64,000 bases of DNA from Cyanidiococcus yangmingshanensis (lineage: Eukaryota > Rhodophyta > Bangiophyceae > Cyanidiales > Cyanidiaceae). A program made the position numbers and the translations under genes. Where the stretch lies: contig VWRR01000004.1 in assembly GCA_013995675.1 (NCBI GenBank), forward strand, positions 372,001-436,000, given 5' to 3'. How positions within the stretch are numbered: position 1 is the stretch's first letter; each line of letters starts with the position of its first letter. Positions 1 to 10,052 of the stretch are shown piece by piece. The notes beneath the pieces are model-generated. The model ran no database searches. It was not told where the DNA came from and saw nothing but the letters and a program-made list of their open reading frames with translations.

Positions 1-1587
1 CAGACCAAGACGATCTGGTGTTGTGCCTCAGCGGCGAAACAGTAACCACCGAGCGAAACGGAAACAAAGCTCTGAGCGAACGATTGTTACCACCGTCGTT
101 CCACCACTACCGATGAGCCAGATGATGGGGGGATAACCAGATCCAGCACCAGCACCACTCGCTACAGAGAAGCCTTTCGTGTTCCCGCAGTCTTGTCGTG
201 CACGACCGACCCCCGAGAGAATCACTGTTTTAGCGGTTTCGCGCGGGCTTGAGGCCGCTGCTGCTGTTGCGCAACGACGTCGGGGCGAGCGAGCGTCGAC
301 CAAGCTAGATCCCAGCGGCGGGAAAGACGGTTCGTACGCCACGTTGCCTGTTTGCGAGCCGGCATCCCCGTGGTCGAAGGGATTTGTGTTGTGACCCTCT
401 CGGATGCTGTATCTTTTCCTTGATCATCGTTACTGGTGAGTATCCGATTGATGATGACGGACGAGACCATTGTCGGGTCCCTTGACGTGAGCATCGATCC
501 AATCGCTGACTTAATCCGATGCAATGCGCTCGCTTGGGTGCGCTCTGTGAGCCCGCGACCTCACGGATATTCCCCGCCAAAGAATTTCGGATGATGCTTG
601 CTGATTGGGGTATGAATGCATCCATGAAAAATGACGAGTTGGTCGCTGCCACGCTCACCTGCCATCAGAAACCATCGAGACAGTCGTTGCGCATGCTTGG
701 CAGCGTACACAGTCGAGATTGAGGCTCATCTATCGGACATACTGAGTGCGCAACGTCCGTATTCCTCCATGGACTCGTGCTCGCGAGCGTGCGCTCCAGA
801 TTGCCTCGAGATCTTTTCGCGCTTGCATGGCAGCTGCACCGAAATCCACCTGGCGCACGCGCTTCGACAGAGCCTGTCTCACAACGCATGGCTGCACTCA
901 TCTTCCTGGTGATCAGGTCGACTCGTAGCGCCCGTTGCCGTGGACGTGCGCTGATCTGCATCCTGTCAATACGATCCAGTCGGGCGCACCCACACGATGC
1001 CGTGATGGGCGGCCGGCCCCGCTACCGCCAGGGCGGGACAGATGGACAAATCGCGTCCCGTTTCCGTTATGTCACGTGTGACCGCCGCACTGGCGCTACC
1101 TGCCGGCGCACAACACGCCATCACACGGCATCGCGTGCGCCCGAGCGCTCCGCCGGCCGCGCGACTGCAGCGCCAGCCGGAGGCGCGAAACGCTGGATGC
1201 CGCACGGAATCTCAAGTGCGACGGACACGCGGCGATGTCACGCGAGTGGGTGGCCATTCGGCGCCATGACATCACCCGTCCGCCGAGGGCGGTCGTCGTC
1301 GACTGCGGGATGCGCGTCTCGTTGACGCCGCCCCAGCAAACGCGTCTCGTTGACGCCGCCCCAGCAAACGCGTCTCGTGTTACCCTGTTGCGGAACGCGC
1401 AGCGACGGCGTCTCGCATTCGGACAGCGACCGCGAACTGTACTTGACAAGCGTGCTGGGTGGCAGTCGACCCACTTTGGGTTTCGGCTCTCCGTACAGTC
1501 TATTTCCTCTCGTTTAGACCAGTTTCGTTTGGGGTGATTTTTGTTTGAGGGACGTTGTGGATCGCTGGAAAACATCACATCAAGGCT
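1..1587. other. Intergenic, no gene recognised
   Basis: Short open frames on both strands show no recognisable family and mostly lack an ATG start. The stretch from about 960 to 1400 is GC-rich and holds the 28-bp tandem repeat listed separately. The last hundred bases should carry the promoter and 5' UTR of the ANP32-like gene. Nothing else is seen. Confidence 0.5.
1313..1378. repeat. 28-bp tandem repeat, about 2.4 copies
   Basis: Two perfect copies of a 28-base unit starting CGCGTCTCGTTGACGCCGCC stand head to tail at 1313-1340 and 1341-1368, followed by the first ten bases of a third copy. The period is not a multiple of three, so a coding repeat is unlikely. Confidence 0.9.
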
Positions 1588-2553
1588 ATGGAGGCGGCGA
1601 TCAAGAAAGCGATCGGGGAGCAGCACCCTCGGCAAGTAAAGGAGCTTGTGTTGGATAACCGCTGCAAGCAGGCGCATCCAAGTGGGCTTGAAAACTTTGA
1701 TTCGCTTGAAGTTTTGTCTATGAACAGCTGCGGTCTGACGTCACTGAGTCCGGGGTTCCCGATGCTGCCGGCCCTGCGAAGACTCGAGCTGAGCGACAAC
1801 CGCCTTTCTGGTGCTGGTTTAGAGCTTTTGGCTGCACACGCGCCGCGCTTGGAGGTGCTGAATCTTTCCGGGAACGCGATTCGTACGCTAGACGCACTGA
1901 AGCCGCTTCGCGGCTGTCTGCACCTTCGGGTTGTGGACTGCTACGGCTGCCCGGTGAGCGACCTGAAGGACTACCGTTCATTCATGTTCCGAGAGGTTAG
2001 AGGGCTCATGGTCCTAGATGGCAAGGACGAGAACGGTGAAGACGTTGACGACGAAGAGGAAGAGGAAGGTGATGAGCCAGATGAAGAGGAAAATGATGAT
2101 GATTACGAAGAAGACGAGGAAGAAATTCAGGAAGAAGACGCGGTTCTGCGGCAGGCTTACGGCAAGACTCGTCCAGCAGACTTGGATGACGACGATGAGG
2201 AAGAACGTGATGAAGCAGAGTATGATGAAGATGAAGAGGAGGAGGAGGAGGAGGACGGAGAGAGCGATGACGCTGATTCTGAGGGCGATGTTGCGGGAAC
2301 AGCTGGGCGGCACTATCTCGCTGGAGACATTGATGACGACGAAGACGACGATGAAGAAGGCGACGACTATATCTACGATGAGGAGGACGAAGACGAGGAC
2401 GAAGAAGATGGTGGCGTTGAGCATGAGGATGGCTTTGACGATGAAGATAATGACGAAGAAGATGACGAGGAGGAGTACGATGAAGATGAGGAGGAGGAAG
2501 AGGAAGATGCTGAGGAGGATGCTCCTGTGTCCAAGCGTCATCGCCGGACGTAA
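1588..2553 (+). CDS. ANP32-like acidic leucine-rich nuclear phosphoprotein
   Basis: The 321-residue product has an N-terminal leucine-rich repeat domain (about residues 1-140) followed by a very long acidic tail (about 145-310) made almost only of Asp and Glu. It ends in a basic KRHRRT patch that could act in nuclear import. The motifs VKELVLDN, LELSDNRLSG, LNLSGN and the capping stretch ending in MVLDGKD are those of the ANP32 family. Family members are histone chaperones and inhibitors of PP2A or acetyltransferases, so a nuclear chromatin role is inferred. The ATG at 1588 is preferred because the family sequence begins there. The tail is considerably longer than in animal ANP32A, so SET-like or other acidic LRR chaperones remain possible. 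The gene is a single exon with no frame break. Confidence 0.85.
   Translation: MEAAIKKAIGEQHPRQVKELVLDNRCKQAHPSGLENFDSLEVLSMNSCGLTSLSPGFPMLPALRRLELSDNRLSGAGLELLAAHAPRLEVLNLSGNAIRTLDALKPLRGCLHLRVVDCYGCPVSDLKDYRSFMFREVRGLMVLDGKDENGEDVDDEEEEEGDEPDEEENDDDYEEDEEEIQEEDAVLRQAYGKTRPADLDDDDEEERDEAEYDEDEEEEEEEDGESDDADSEGDVAGTAGRHYLAGDIDDDEDDDEEGDDYIYDEEDEDEDEEDGGVEHEDGFDDEDNDEEDDEEEYDEDEEEEEEDAEEDAPVSKRHRRT
2029..2535 (+). repeat. Low-complexity GAN/GAY tract encoding acidic tail
   Basis: This purine-rich stretch of GAA, GAG, GAT and GAC codons forms the Asp/Glu tail of the ANP32-like protein. Its complement creates an artificial hydrophobic open frame on the minus strand. Confidence 0.85.
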
Positions 2554-3591
2554 TCGTTTAGATATGCCGTTTTCCGGTTGACTTGTAAGCAGAGCGGGTA
2601 GGTAGCACACCGATCAGGAAATTTCTCGCGAGCCATCTTGCAGGGCGTGTCAGTGCGTTGGGGCGCCGACCCGCTCGGCGAGGACGATCACGCGCCGCGT
2701 TTTCCCGTGATCTTGTTGAAGTGTATGCCAAAAGCCGCGTTGGTTACCCAGCAGTATCGATTGATTGCTAAGACTCGTCTTTCAGTGAGTCGCTCACATC
2801 CAGGTTTGGTTGGGAACACAGACACAAATACCGTAAACTGCGATCTGTGCTCAAGCGTCGTCAACGTTCACAGAATTCGATTTGCTCGGAACGCGTCCCT
2901 GCTTTTGCTGTCCATCGAGGATGAGGCGCCTCGCAAGTCGACCTGGTGGGGTCAAATCGATGGCGAGCGAGCGAGGTGCAGTTCCTTATTCAAGCCCTAA
3001 TCGTGGCACCTAGCAGTCGATATCGTCGTCATTGCCTCAACGCATCTGGTGGCGCTTCACGCACACTCCATTTGCAATCAAGGACACCTGCTGAGGCATC
3101 CCTGCATATATCAAAGCGAGACTGTTACATTTCTCCGGAATCATAGCACAAGGCACATCCACAAGCTCGAGTTTGATAGGACCGTTGCCGTCCGAATTGA
3201 GGAGACGTCCGCCTGGAACAAGCATGTGGCTCGCGCGAGAACAGAACCTAGTCAGGGCCTACTGGATCCCCCGATCGATCAAGACTGCATTTCCAAAGCA
3301 TAGAATGAGACATTGAAAGATGGTCTGTTCTGGTCATCCTTGATAACAACTAAGTGCATCAGCTATTTGATGGACTATCGACCGATGATTCATTCCGAAC
3401 AGACAAGCACGCGACTGACACCGGTTGGATCGACTTGAGGCTATGCGTGACGTGTCGGCAAGCGCCACCCAGTCACGCTCGTGCGAGCACGCGCACCGAC
3501 GCTGGTGACTTGCCATGACTGCTGCACAGCCAATCTTTCCGAAAGACTAAAGTAGGAGTTTTATTGGCCTTTTCAGCTAGAGAGGGATTTC
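2554..3591. other. Intergenic, no gene recognised
   Basis: Several short open frames on both strands match no family and have no supporting composition. The stretch should hold the ANP32-like terminator and the AMMECR1 promoter. No repeats were seen. Confidence 0.5.
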
Positions 3592-4650
3592 ATGTGGAAC
3601 AAACTGGTGCGAAGACGATCCCAGAGTGGTCAGTCGACTGTCAAAGAAGTCCCTGCTGATAGAGAAGTCGACGAGCTGCGTTCCGGGACCGAGCAGTTGG
3701 TCCCCGGGTCAGTCGTTGAACCTGGCAGCGGTCGGCGGTCAGCCAACGTTGAGTCTAGGGCGGTGGCCCAACAGACTTCCGTGGCCACCTCGAGCAAACA
3801 GTTAGCGTCGACTTGCACATCTAGCTGGTCACGAAAGGTTGCCGAGGCAAGCGACAAAGCACACTGTCACGACCAGGATGACCTACGCAGCGGGTCGGCA
3901 ACGAGTGTAGAAGCCTGCACAGCGGTTTTGGAGGTCACCACGTCCACGGCTTGTTTGGTCGCCTCGCCGATCATGTGTGCATACGCTTTTTCGGTCCTGG
4001 AACGAGAGCTTCAGAGTCGCGGTAGGCGCCCGGACGTCGCCAACCCGTTCGCTGGGGCGCTGCCCCCAGATAGCGAGGACTACGGCCTATTCATCACATG
4101 GAAAATACATACGGCGAATTGGCAACCGGGAGCTCCCACAGATCCGGGCTGGCAACTGCGCGGTTGCATTGGAACCTTGACCCCAACCGGTCTTCATGAT
4201 GCGCTGCGCTCCTATGCTATCACAGCGGCGCTGCATGATCGTCGCTTCTCTCCGGTCAGCATCGGCGAGCTGCCCCGGCTGCAGTGCGGTGTGAGCCTTC
4301 TGAGTGATTTCGCTGAACGTAAATCTGTCTGGGACTGGACCCCAGGCCTCGACGGTCTGATTGTAGAGATCGAGCCCCTACGAAATGAGACCCGATGGAA
4401 AGGATCTGGGAGACCGCGAGCATCTCGATTTAGTGCCACTTATCTGCCTGAAGTCCCGCTCGAGCTGAAATGGAGCAAGTTTGAAACGATATCTTCTTTG
4501 ATCAGAAAGTCCGGCTATTCGGGTGAGATTCCGACTGACGAGTCAGATCCCTGGTGGAGCGAATGTGTCTCTTTGACGACGTATCGAAGCAGCAAAGCGG
4601 AGCTTCGGTACGATGAATATCGAGCAATGCTCGTTCAGACTTGGAACTGA
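3592..4650 (+). CDS. AMMECR1: AMMECR1-domain protein
   Basis: The 352-residue protein has a low-complexity, Ser/Thr/Val-rich N-terminal third (about 1-125) and a complete AMMECR1 domain (about 126-350). The family hallmark LRGCIGTL lies at about residues 189-196. Further domain signatures follow: the DRRFSPV segment, LLSDF, and the conserved closing pattern around LIRKSGYSGEIP and the C-terminal RYDEY. AMMECR1 is conserved from archaea to humans and is probably a regulatory or enzymatic module, but its biochemical activity is not settled. The N-terminal extension lacks a clear targeting motif, so cytosol or nucleus is inferred. The frame is intact from the ATG at 3592. Confidence 0.92.
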   Translation: MWNKLVRRRSQSGQSTVKEVPADREVDELRSGTEQLVPGSVVEPGSGRRSANVESRAVAQQTSVATSSKQLASTCTSSWSRKVAEASDKAHCHDQDDLRSGSATSVEACTAVLEVTTSTACLVASPIMCAYAFSVLERELQSRGRRPDVANPFAGALPPDSEDYGLFITWKIHTANWQPGAPTDPGWQLRGCIGTLTPTGLHDALRSYAITAALHDRRFSPVSIGELPRLQCGVSLLSDFAERKSVWDWTPGLDGLIVEIEPLRNETRWKGSGRPRASRFSATYLPEVPLELKWSKFETISSLIRKSGYSGEIPTDESDPWWSECVSLTTYRSSKAELRYDEYRAMLVQTWN

Positions 4651-5819
4651 AGCATGATCGAAACCCGAATCGAACCCGGGTAGATGTGGTTCAGAGAGAT
4701 CTCTCGGTTCTTGAAGAGGGTCGGCGCAGACGTGCCTCGATCTACGCATTCCTGGAAGCAAGTTCGGCGTGCGAGTCGTTTTGGAAACCGTGCCAGTCAT
4801 TAGACTCGTTGCGCGTGTATGAAAAGTCACAAATCATTGCAGTTTGAGACAAGTTTGAATTCACGCCAACTATGGTTCGCACCGAATACACTCCGGAGGG
4901 CTTGCACGGAGGATGAAGAACGGGCACGTTCCGACACGATCGAGTGCGCGACTTGCGGTAGCTCGGTGCTCATTCGAACGTGGCGACGCCCCTTGCGGAT
5001 GCGACTGACGGCCCAATCTGCGGCACTGGCCTGGCACTCTTCCAAGCAAACATCCCCATGAATCAAGCTCTATTGGTCATGGCTATGTATGCTGAGGCCA
5101 GGAACCGTATCATCGGAACGGGTCACCGTTTCACACATGGGAGAGCAATCACTCGCACCACCGACGTCTATGACGACCTGTTTATGAGCCAAACGCTCCG
5201 GTATCCGTTCCCATGTTTCCGTAACGACGGCTGCGCTCGTGCCGAAAGCTGCACGTTGCATCATGAACGAGGCGCTCGCTCCGATCCTATCCATTTGAGT
5301 TGCAACTTTCGGTCCGCGTTCCACGTTCGATCAAAGTTCTGTAAAGCTCTTATATATGCAGTTTGCGTCGGTTTCAGTTTAGATAATAGATTCTTTTAGG
5401 AGCGAAAGCCATGCGCAGGCGCTCGCACTCTCGCACAGGATGCAAAGTCGGCGGGAAACCGCGATATCGCTGCCTCTTCACAACTCCTTCGAATCGCTGT
5501 ATTCCCAAGTTATGCTGACGACGAACTCGCAGTCTTTTCCTGAAAAGAGTTCCTCTCAGCGACTCTAGAAAGAAGCTTCAATCAAGAGGAACAAACCAGA
5601 AACAGTCCTGTCTTTGACTGGCCACTTGCGTTTGACACCACGCGGGTTGTCCACGACGCCTTGCCCGTCCCTCTCCAGCGTGCCGAGTCGCCGACCGAAA
5701 ACGTTAAGCGTTCCGGTTTCGCTCGCGCCAGCGAAACTGGAGCACTGCTAAACCAGGACTGATTGGCTCTCTTTTTCCCCAAAAATCATCGGAGGATTTG
5801 CACTACTGAAGCGCCGGAA
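4651..5819. other. Intergenic, one tRNA-arm-like segment
   Basis: No protein gene is supported; a 139-codon open frame at 4980-5399 starts only with GTG and resembles no family. Just after the AMMECR1 stop (4658-4686), the complement contains a segment resembling a tRNA T-arm, but the stem does not pair with standard geometry and no matching acceptor was found. The end of the stretch should hold the TAF9 promoter. Confidence 0.45.
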
Positions 5820-6635
5820 ATGAGCAAGTTCGATGCGGCTGCAGCGCCGTTAGACGCGCGTACGCTTGCGAGCATCCTGTCGTCGATGGGCATCGAAGAT
5901 TACGAGGATCGCGTAATTCATCAGCTTTTGGAGCTTCTCTATCGTTATATGGCTGAAGCGCTGGCAGATGCACGAGACGTGGCGGAACACGCGCGACGCA
6001 GTCAGACTAGAGCAGGCCGGACAGGTGCTGCGAGCACCGGCTCCGCAGCGGCTGCGGGCGACGCCCCAGACATCGACGTGAACGACGTGAAACTGGCTAT
6101 CGAGCTTAAACTGCAACGAGAGTTTGTGCAGCCTCCTCCTCGTGAGGTACAGATGCTTCACGCAAGGGAGCTCAACGCGATTCCGTTACCTGTGTTTCGG
6201 GGCGACCGCGATACCGTGGAGTTGCCCCCCGAGGAGTTGCAGCTCACGGCGCCCGTGTTCCGCGTTGTCGCTCGTAGACGAAAGCGCACGCTCGAAGACA
6301 AGTTGCCAGCGATTGCGACTGACGGGGCTGCATACTCAACCGCACTCGCCGTTTCGGATGTTGTTCAACAGCGAGCAGTTGATCGAGACGCAGGGGAGCC
6401 CGTCGCTGTCGAGGCCTCGAATGTCATGGAAACTGTACCGACAGAGAACGGCAATGGCCAGCATGAACGCAAAGAGGAAGCGTTAGAATTTGCGGACGAG
6501 GATCATCAGGCCGATGACGCTGATACGGACCCGACAGCAGCCTTGTCGAGCGACACACATACCGCCTCTGAGACGACTGCTGCCGCGGAAACCATAGAAC
6601 CCGAGTCCACTGGTCGACGTGCACGTCGTCGATGA
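5820..6635 (+). CDS. TAF9: TFIID subunit TAF9
   Basis: The 271-residue protein begins with a histone-fold domain (about residues 10-110): a DARTLASILSSMGIEDYE-like first helix, then RVIHQLLELLYRY and the IDVNDVKLAI helix. It is followed by the TAF9-specific linker PPPREVQ...NAIPLPVF and LTAPVFR. TAF9 pairs with TAF6 through the histone fold and is shared by TFIID and SAGA, so it acts in RNA polymerase II initiation. The C-terminal 110 residues are acidic, Ala/Thr-rich and not conserved, ending in an Arg-rich RRARRR patch that may be a nuclear signal. The start was chosen at the ATG immediately before MSKFDAA. No break is seen. Confidence 0.9.
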   Translation: MSKFDAAAAPLDARTLASILSSMGIEDYEDRVIHQLLELLYRYMAEALADARDVAEHARRSQTRAGRTGAASTGSAAAAGDAPDIDVNDVKLAIELKLQREFVQPPPREVQMLHARELNAIPLPVFRGDRDTVELPPEELQLTAPVFRVVARRRKRTLEDKLPAIATDGAAYSTALAVSDVVQQRAVDRDAGEPVAVEASNVMETVPTENGNGQHERKEEALEFADEDHQADDADTDPTAALSSDTHTASETTAAAETIEPESTGRRARRR

Positions 6636-7131
6636 AACCAGTCTATCCAGTGCTGTATCGTCCCCGTGCCTGCGTGCTCGCTCGAGTTTGGGGAACGCAG
6701 CAGCATACCACCAAGAGCCGACCTCGATCACGAGTACTCACAGCGGTTCATGTTCCGTGGGCTGCAGCGCGTATGCCTTGTCTCTGAGCGATCAACGGAG
6801 TGCATACAGTTTTCCTCGGTGAATGAGTCTCGCGGTGCGCTCCTCGACCCACTGATCCCGCGCCTCTCGATGGCCAAGAGCGGACTCGTGCAGGTGTAGT
6901 GATGCTCCCAAAGCACCGCTGGTCCATGTGCATCGCTGTTTCTGAAGCCCGTCTCGTAGTAAAGATCGACCCATCTGGCTTGAACGTTTGGGTTCGGCCA
7001 CAAACCAACAATATGGCTGGAATGCTCACCCAGCTACCGGGTGCTGACCCCAACCGCTGCGCGTCAATGCTGAAGCTGTGACTTGTCGGTGCGCTCGCGG
7101 GAGGTAACGCTCCAAAACCTGTTCCGAGGAC
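6636..7131. other. Intergenic, no gene recognised
   Basis: Open frames in all plus-strand phases are short and interrupted, and none matches a family. An ATG overlapping the TAF9 stop (6632) opens only about 50 basic codons. The segment should contain the acylphosphatase promoter. Confidence 0.4.
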
Positions 7132-7435
7132 ATGAGCAGCAGCCTATGTCCACTGCCGAGCGCGAATCCACGGCTACGTTCAAGGCGTCTTCTACCGAGC
7201 ATCTACTCGAGACAGAGCAGAGGAACTCGGAGTCGCTGGTTGGGTGCGGAACTGTGCTGACGGCTCCGTCGAGCTCGAGGCCTACGGCACCGACAAACAG
7301 GTCGAGGAGCTCCTCACTTGGTGTCGTCGCGGTCCAGAGTTGGCTCGAGTGGAACGCGTCGAAGTCGAGTGGCTCCCGCCTCCGCAAAGTGCTGCTGACT
7401 GGGCACACTGGAAGCCTTTTCGAGTGATTCACTGA
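7132..7435 (+). CDS. Acylphosphatase, one +1 frame break after the start codon
   Basis: In the frame ending at 7435 the translation contains the acylphosphatase signature: an [10 protein letters not shown] loop (phosphate-binding loop with catalytic Arg) followed by [12 protein letters not shown], which includes the catalytic Asn. The protein would be about 100 residues, the usual size. It hydrolyses acyl phosphates such as carbamoyl or 1,3-bisphosphoglycerate phosphate in the cytosol. That frame has no ATG, because a TGA at 7133-7135 closes it. The ATG at 7132 lies one base out of phase, and skipping one A after it gives M-A-A-A-Y-V-H directly before the conserved domain. An upstream exon is the alternative, but no donor or branch site was seen. 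Identity is firm; the 5' end is not. Confidence 0.8.
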
Positions 7436-7802
7436 GACCAGACGGCCATTAGGTGCGGCACTGAAGCGGTCTGATCGCGTTGCCCCTAAGAGCACTCAAA
7501 TCGTCCTGGTGCAGAAAATGGACCTGTAGCAGGAAGCGAAGCCAACGAGCAGTGTGTGTTGCATATATGAGTGGGCCACGCTCGTCGGAGTTTGCAAGTT
7601 GAACGAGACGGTGCCATGGATACCTTGGCCCTGTCGGTCGCTATTACCAAGCATGAACGGGGTTTCGGTTCCTTTTGGATACATGCAAGTGCTTGTTTAC
7701 ATTGAAAGAGCACTGGTGGAAGATAAAGAAGTTGCCTGCTGACGCCAACGTTAGGGTCAAATTTTGTGCTCCCGTCAACGCTCACTCGGGATACCAGAGG
7801 CC
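7436..7802. other. Intergenic between convergent genes
   Basis: The stretch separates the stop codons of acylphosphatase (plus strand) and Rit1 (minus strand). Only short frames without family resemblance are present. It should contain both 3' UTRs. Confidence 0.5.
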
Positions 7803-10052
7803 TCAGGCGTAGTGGGTATCTGGTATGCTGTTGCGACACCCCTGACTCGCCCATCTCTGAAGTAACGACCGTACGCGTTTGAGGGTGGCTCGTGACAGAT
7901 CCGCAGCCGGATACCTACACTGAAGTGCGATCAGACTCTGTTCCAAGCACGTTAGAGCCGTTTCCGGTCGTTGCATACCGTCCGTGGCGAGCCAAACCAG
8001 TGCAGCAGCAAGTGCGAGACCGTCGCCATCAACGGTGGCAAGAACAACGGAACGACGCTCTTGCTGAAGCAAACACACCAATCGTGGCCACAGCGTCTCT
8101 AAGGAGTTTATTGTCCACCATTTGCGTTGGCGGGAAAGACAAGCTTGTTGGTCTCTTTCATTGGATCGCCTACCGCAACATGCGGTCACTTCATCGGAAG
8201 CCTCTTCTCCCGACATTTCTCCAGATTGCATAGAGGCCTCATCGGAGTGTTCTACAATCGGAGCGTCTCCAGCGCAAGCGCTTAATTGGTCACCATCATG
8301 TGGCGCAAGGCTGTCTGCTGCGCATCCGGATTGGTTGGGCGTCGATGCTGAGTCGTCGAATCTCCTAGGCGATGAGGCATATAATGAAACCAGTCCCGTA
8401 CTGGTGTTGCAAGGAAGCGTCTCGTAGGCATCAATTGTCGTCGTCAGAGTTCTATAATGGGGGCTTGGCTTGGTGACCCTTCTCGAGGATGTGGCATGCC
8501 AACGATCGTGCGCATCCAGCCAGAACACAGATGACGCATCTTCGGAGCGTTCGTACCCAAGCAGGTCCTCGCAAACGGCAGCAGCGCCTGTCGCGCATAC
8601 TGAGCAGCAACCTATGAAAAGTTGAGCCCCGGCGCTGCTCCAGATACTCGCTAGGATTTGCGGATAACGCTGAAAACGGCTATGCTGACGACGACGATCG
8701 TCTGTTGCTAACCATTGACGCACCAGCATAGCAACCTTCGAATGTTGTGCAAGCGTTTCCCCGATAGATGCGTGATAGTGCCACCATACCGCAGGGTCGA
8801 GACCATGGCTCCAGGACTCTTCATCATCGCCGGCGCCTGCAATATAACGATAGCGACCGCCAGCCATGCTGTGACCTTCCTGCCGCACGTCCGATGCAGA
8901 CACACCCACGATAGGTACAACACGAAGCGATGCCCTGTTGCCGTGGCGGTGATGCAGTCGTTCGGCGCATTTTTGTAAAACACTGGATGCATCGTCCGCA
9001 GCAGACCCGAATGTGACCCAGCTGTCGTCATCCATGGACCGCTCTTGGATCTTTATTCGACAGCTGGCGTTTCCCTGAATACGCTCCATCAAATCACGAT
9101 CGCATCGACATACACTACATGGCCAAAAGACACAACAATCTCCGGTTTCATCGATCTGCTGCCGGAACCATCGGATAAATGGCCCGCATGCCCGAAGCAT
9201 TCGAATCCCGCGAGCAGCTGCATCTGCCATCTGCGCATGCGCTGACGCCTCAACATCCCAGGAACAGCACAAGCGCAGCCAGAACGCTGCCTCTGCTACC
9301 ACGTCACCGCCAGGACATGTGTCGAGCGCTTCGTTCGTGGTCTGCCACCACCACAGCGCGTTCACAACCGCACACCATATCGGCAGGGTAAAGTGCAGCG
9401 CGTCGGGAACCAGCTTGCCCGAACGTGTCGCATCGACAACGACCAGCCCGCCGTGGGCAACGCTCAGAATCAGCGCTGGCAGATTGAGAAAGCGTGCACC
9501 AAAACGCTGACTACCAGCGTGCCCGTCAACGGACTTGAAGTGCACCACGCGCTCAAAAGTGAGTCCTCGAGTTTGTTCCAGCCTCGAGTGCGTTGGCACA
9601 TACCAGAGACCGCAGCGCCGGTTCCCGACCAGCGGCCAGCGCTGTAGCGGAGCTCCACCGGACGACCTGGCGGCTGCACCAAGCGAAACAGCCGTCGGTG
9701 CCGCCTCCCAGACTCCTCGTCTATACAGCGTCTCCACCGCAGCTGCGTCTGCGTCAATCGAGGCTAACCGATTGATTAACCCCAGGCGAGACTTGCGCTC
9801 TGCCCTAGCCAACTGAGATGAGGTGCCACTACCCAGTACGCGGGACGACGTGGCTGCGCCTCCGTAACTCACCGGCTGCCAGTCTAAACGAGCATCGAAT
9901 GAGGCCCGAAACGCTGCAATCACATCTGCAGCACGAGTGTCCACGATCGCTTCATCTGACACGGGATCCAGCTGCCCTGAAGCAGGTCTCTGCTCCGTCG
10001 TTTCCGCAGACGTCTCCGAGGTCGTCTTTGTGGCCTCGAAAGACATCCCCAT
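7803..10052 (-). CDS. RIT1: Initiator tRNA phosphoribosyl transferase (Rit1)
   Basis: Family: Rit1, which adds O-ribosyl(5'-5')phosphate to A64 of initiator tRNA-Met so that it is kept out of elongation. The 749-residue product carries the N-terminal catalytic-domain signature HFKSVDGHAG (about 171-180), followed by the T-R-S-G-K and PDAL box and PIWCAVVNA (about 224-232). The second block AGAGDDEESWSHG lies at about 405-418. The last hundred residues match the DUSP-like C-terminal domain, including VDGDGLALAAAL in place of the usual CxxGxDxS-like loop, and DLSRATLKRV near the end. It is longer than yeast Rit1 (513 residues) because of an unconserved N-terminal extension and Ser/Cys-rich inserts. 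The ATG at 10052 is the first in frame, and a second ATG lies six bases further in. The frame is intact. Confidence 0.9.
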   Translation of the reverse strand: MGMSFEATKTTSETSAETTEQRPASGQLDPVSDEAIVDTRAADVIAAFRASFDARLDWQPVSYGGAATSSRVLGSGTSSQLARAERKSRLGLINRLASIDADAAAVETLYRRGVWEAAPTAVSLGAAARSSGGAPLQRWPLVGNRRCGLWYVPTHSRLEQTRGLTFERVVHFKSVDGHAGSQRFGARFLNLPALILSVAHGGLVVVDATRSGKLVPDALHFTLPIWCAVVNALWWWQTTNEALDTCPGGDVVAEAAFWLRLCCSWDVEASAHAQMADAAARGIRMLRACGPFIRWFRQQIDETGDCCVFWPCSVCRCDRDLMERIQGNASCRIKIQERSMDDDSWVTFGSAADDASSVLQKCAERLHHRHGNRASLRVVPIVGVSASDVRQEGHSMAGGRYRYIAGAGDDEESWSHGLDPAVWWHYHASIGETLAQHSKVAMLVRQWLATDDRRRQHSRFQRYPQILASIWSSAGAQLFIGCCSVCATGAAAVCEDLLGYERSEDASSVFWLDAHDRWHATSSRRVTKPSPHYRTLTTTIDAYETLPCNTSTGLVSLYASSPRRFDDSASTPNQSGCAADSLAPHDGDQLSACAGDAPIVEHSDEASMQSGEMSGEEASDEVTACCGRRSNERDQQACLSRQRKWWTINSLETLWPRLVCLLQQERRSVVLATVDGDGLALAAALVWLATDGMQRPETALTCLEQSLIALQCRYPAADLSRATLKRVRSLLQRWASQGCRNSIPDTHYA

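Noticed and set aside
2014-2610. Minus-strand frame of about 200 very hydrophobic residues
   Set aside because: It is the exact complement of the Asp/Glu codon tract of the ANP32-like gene, and its hydrophobicity is an artefact of GAN codons read backwards.
4658-4686. Possible minus-strand tRNA T-arm after AMMECR1
   Set aside because: The stem pairs only with a nine-base loop, no acceptor partner or anticodon arm was found, so no tRNA is called.
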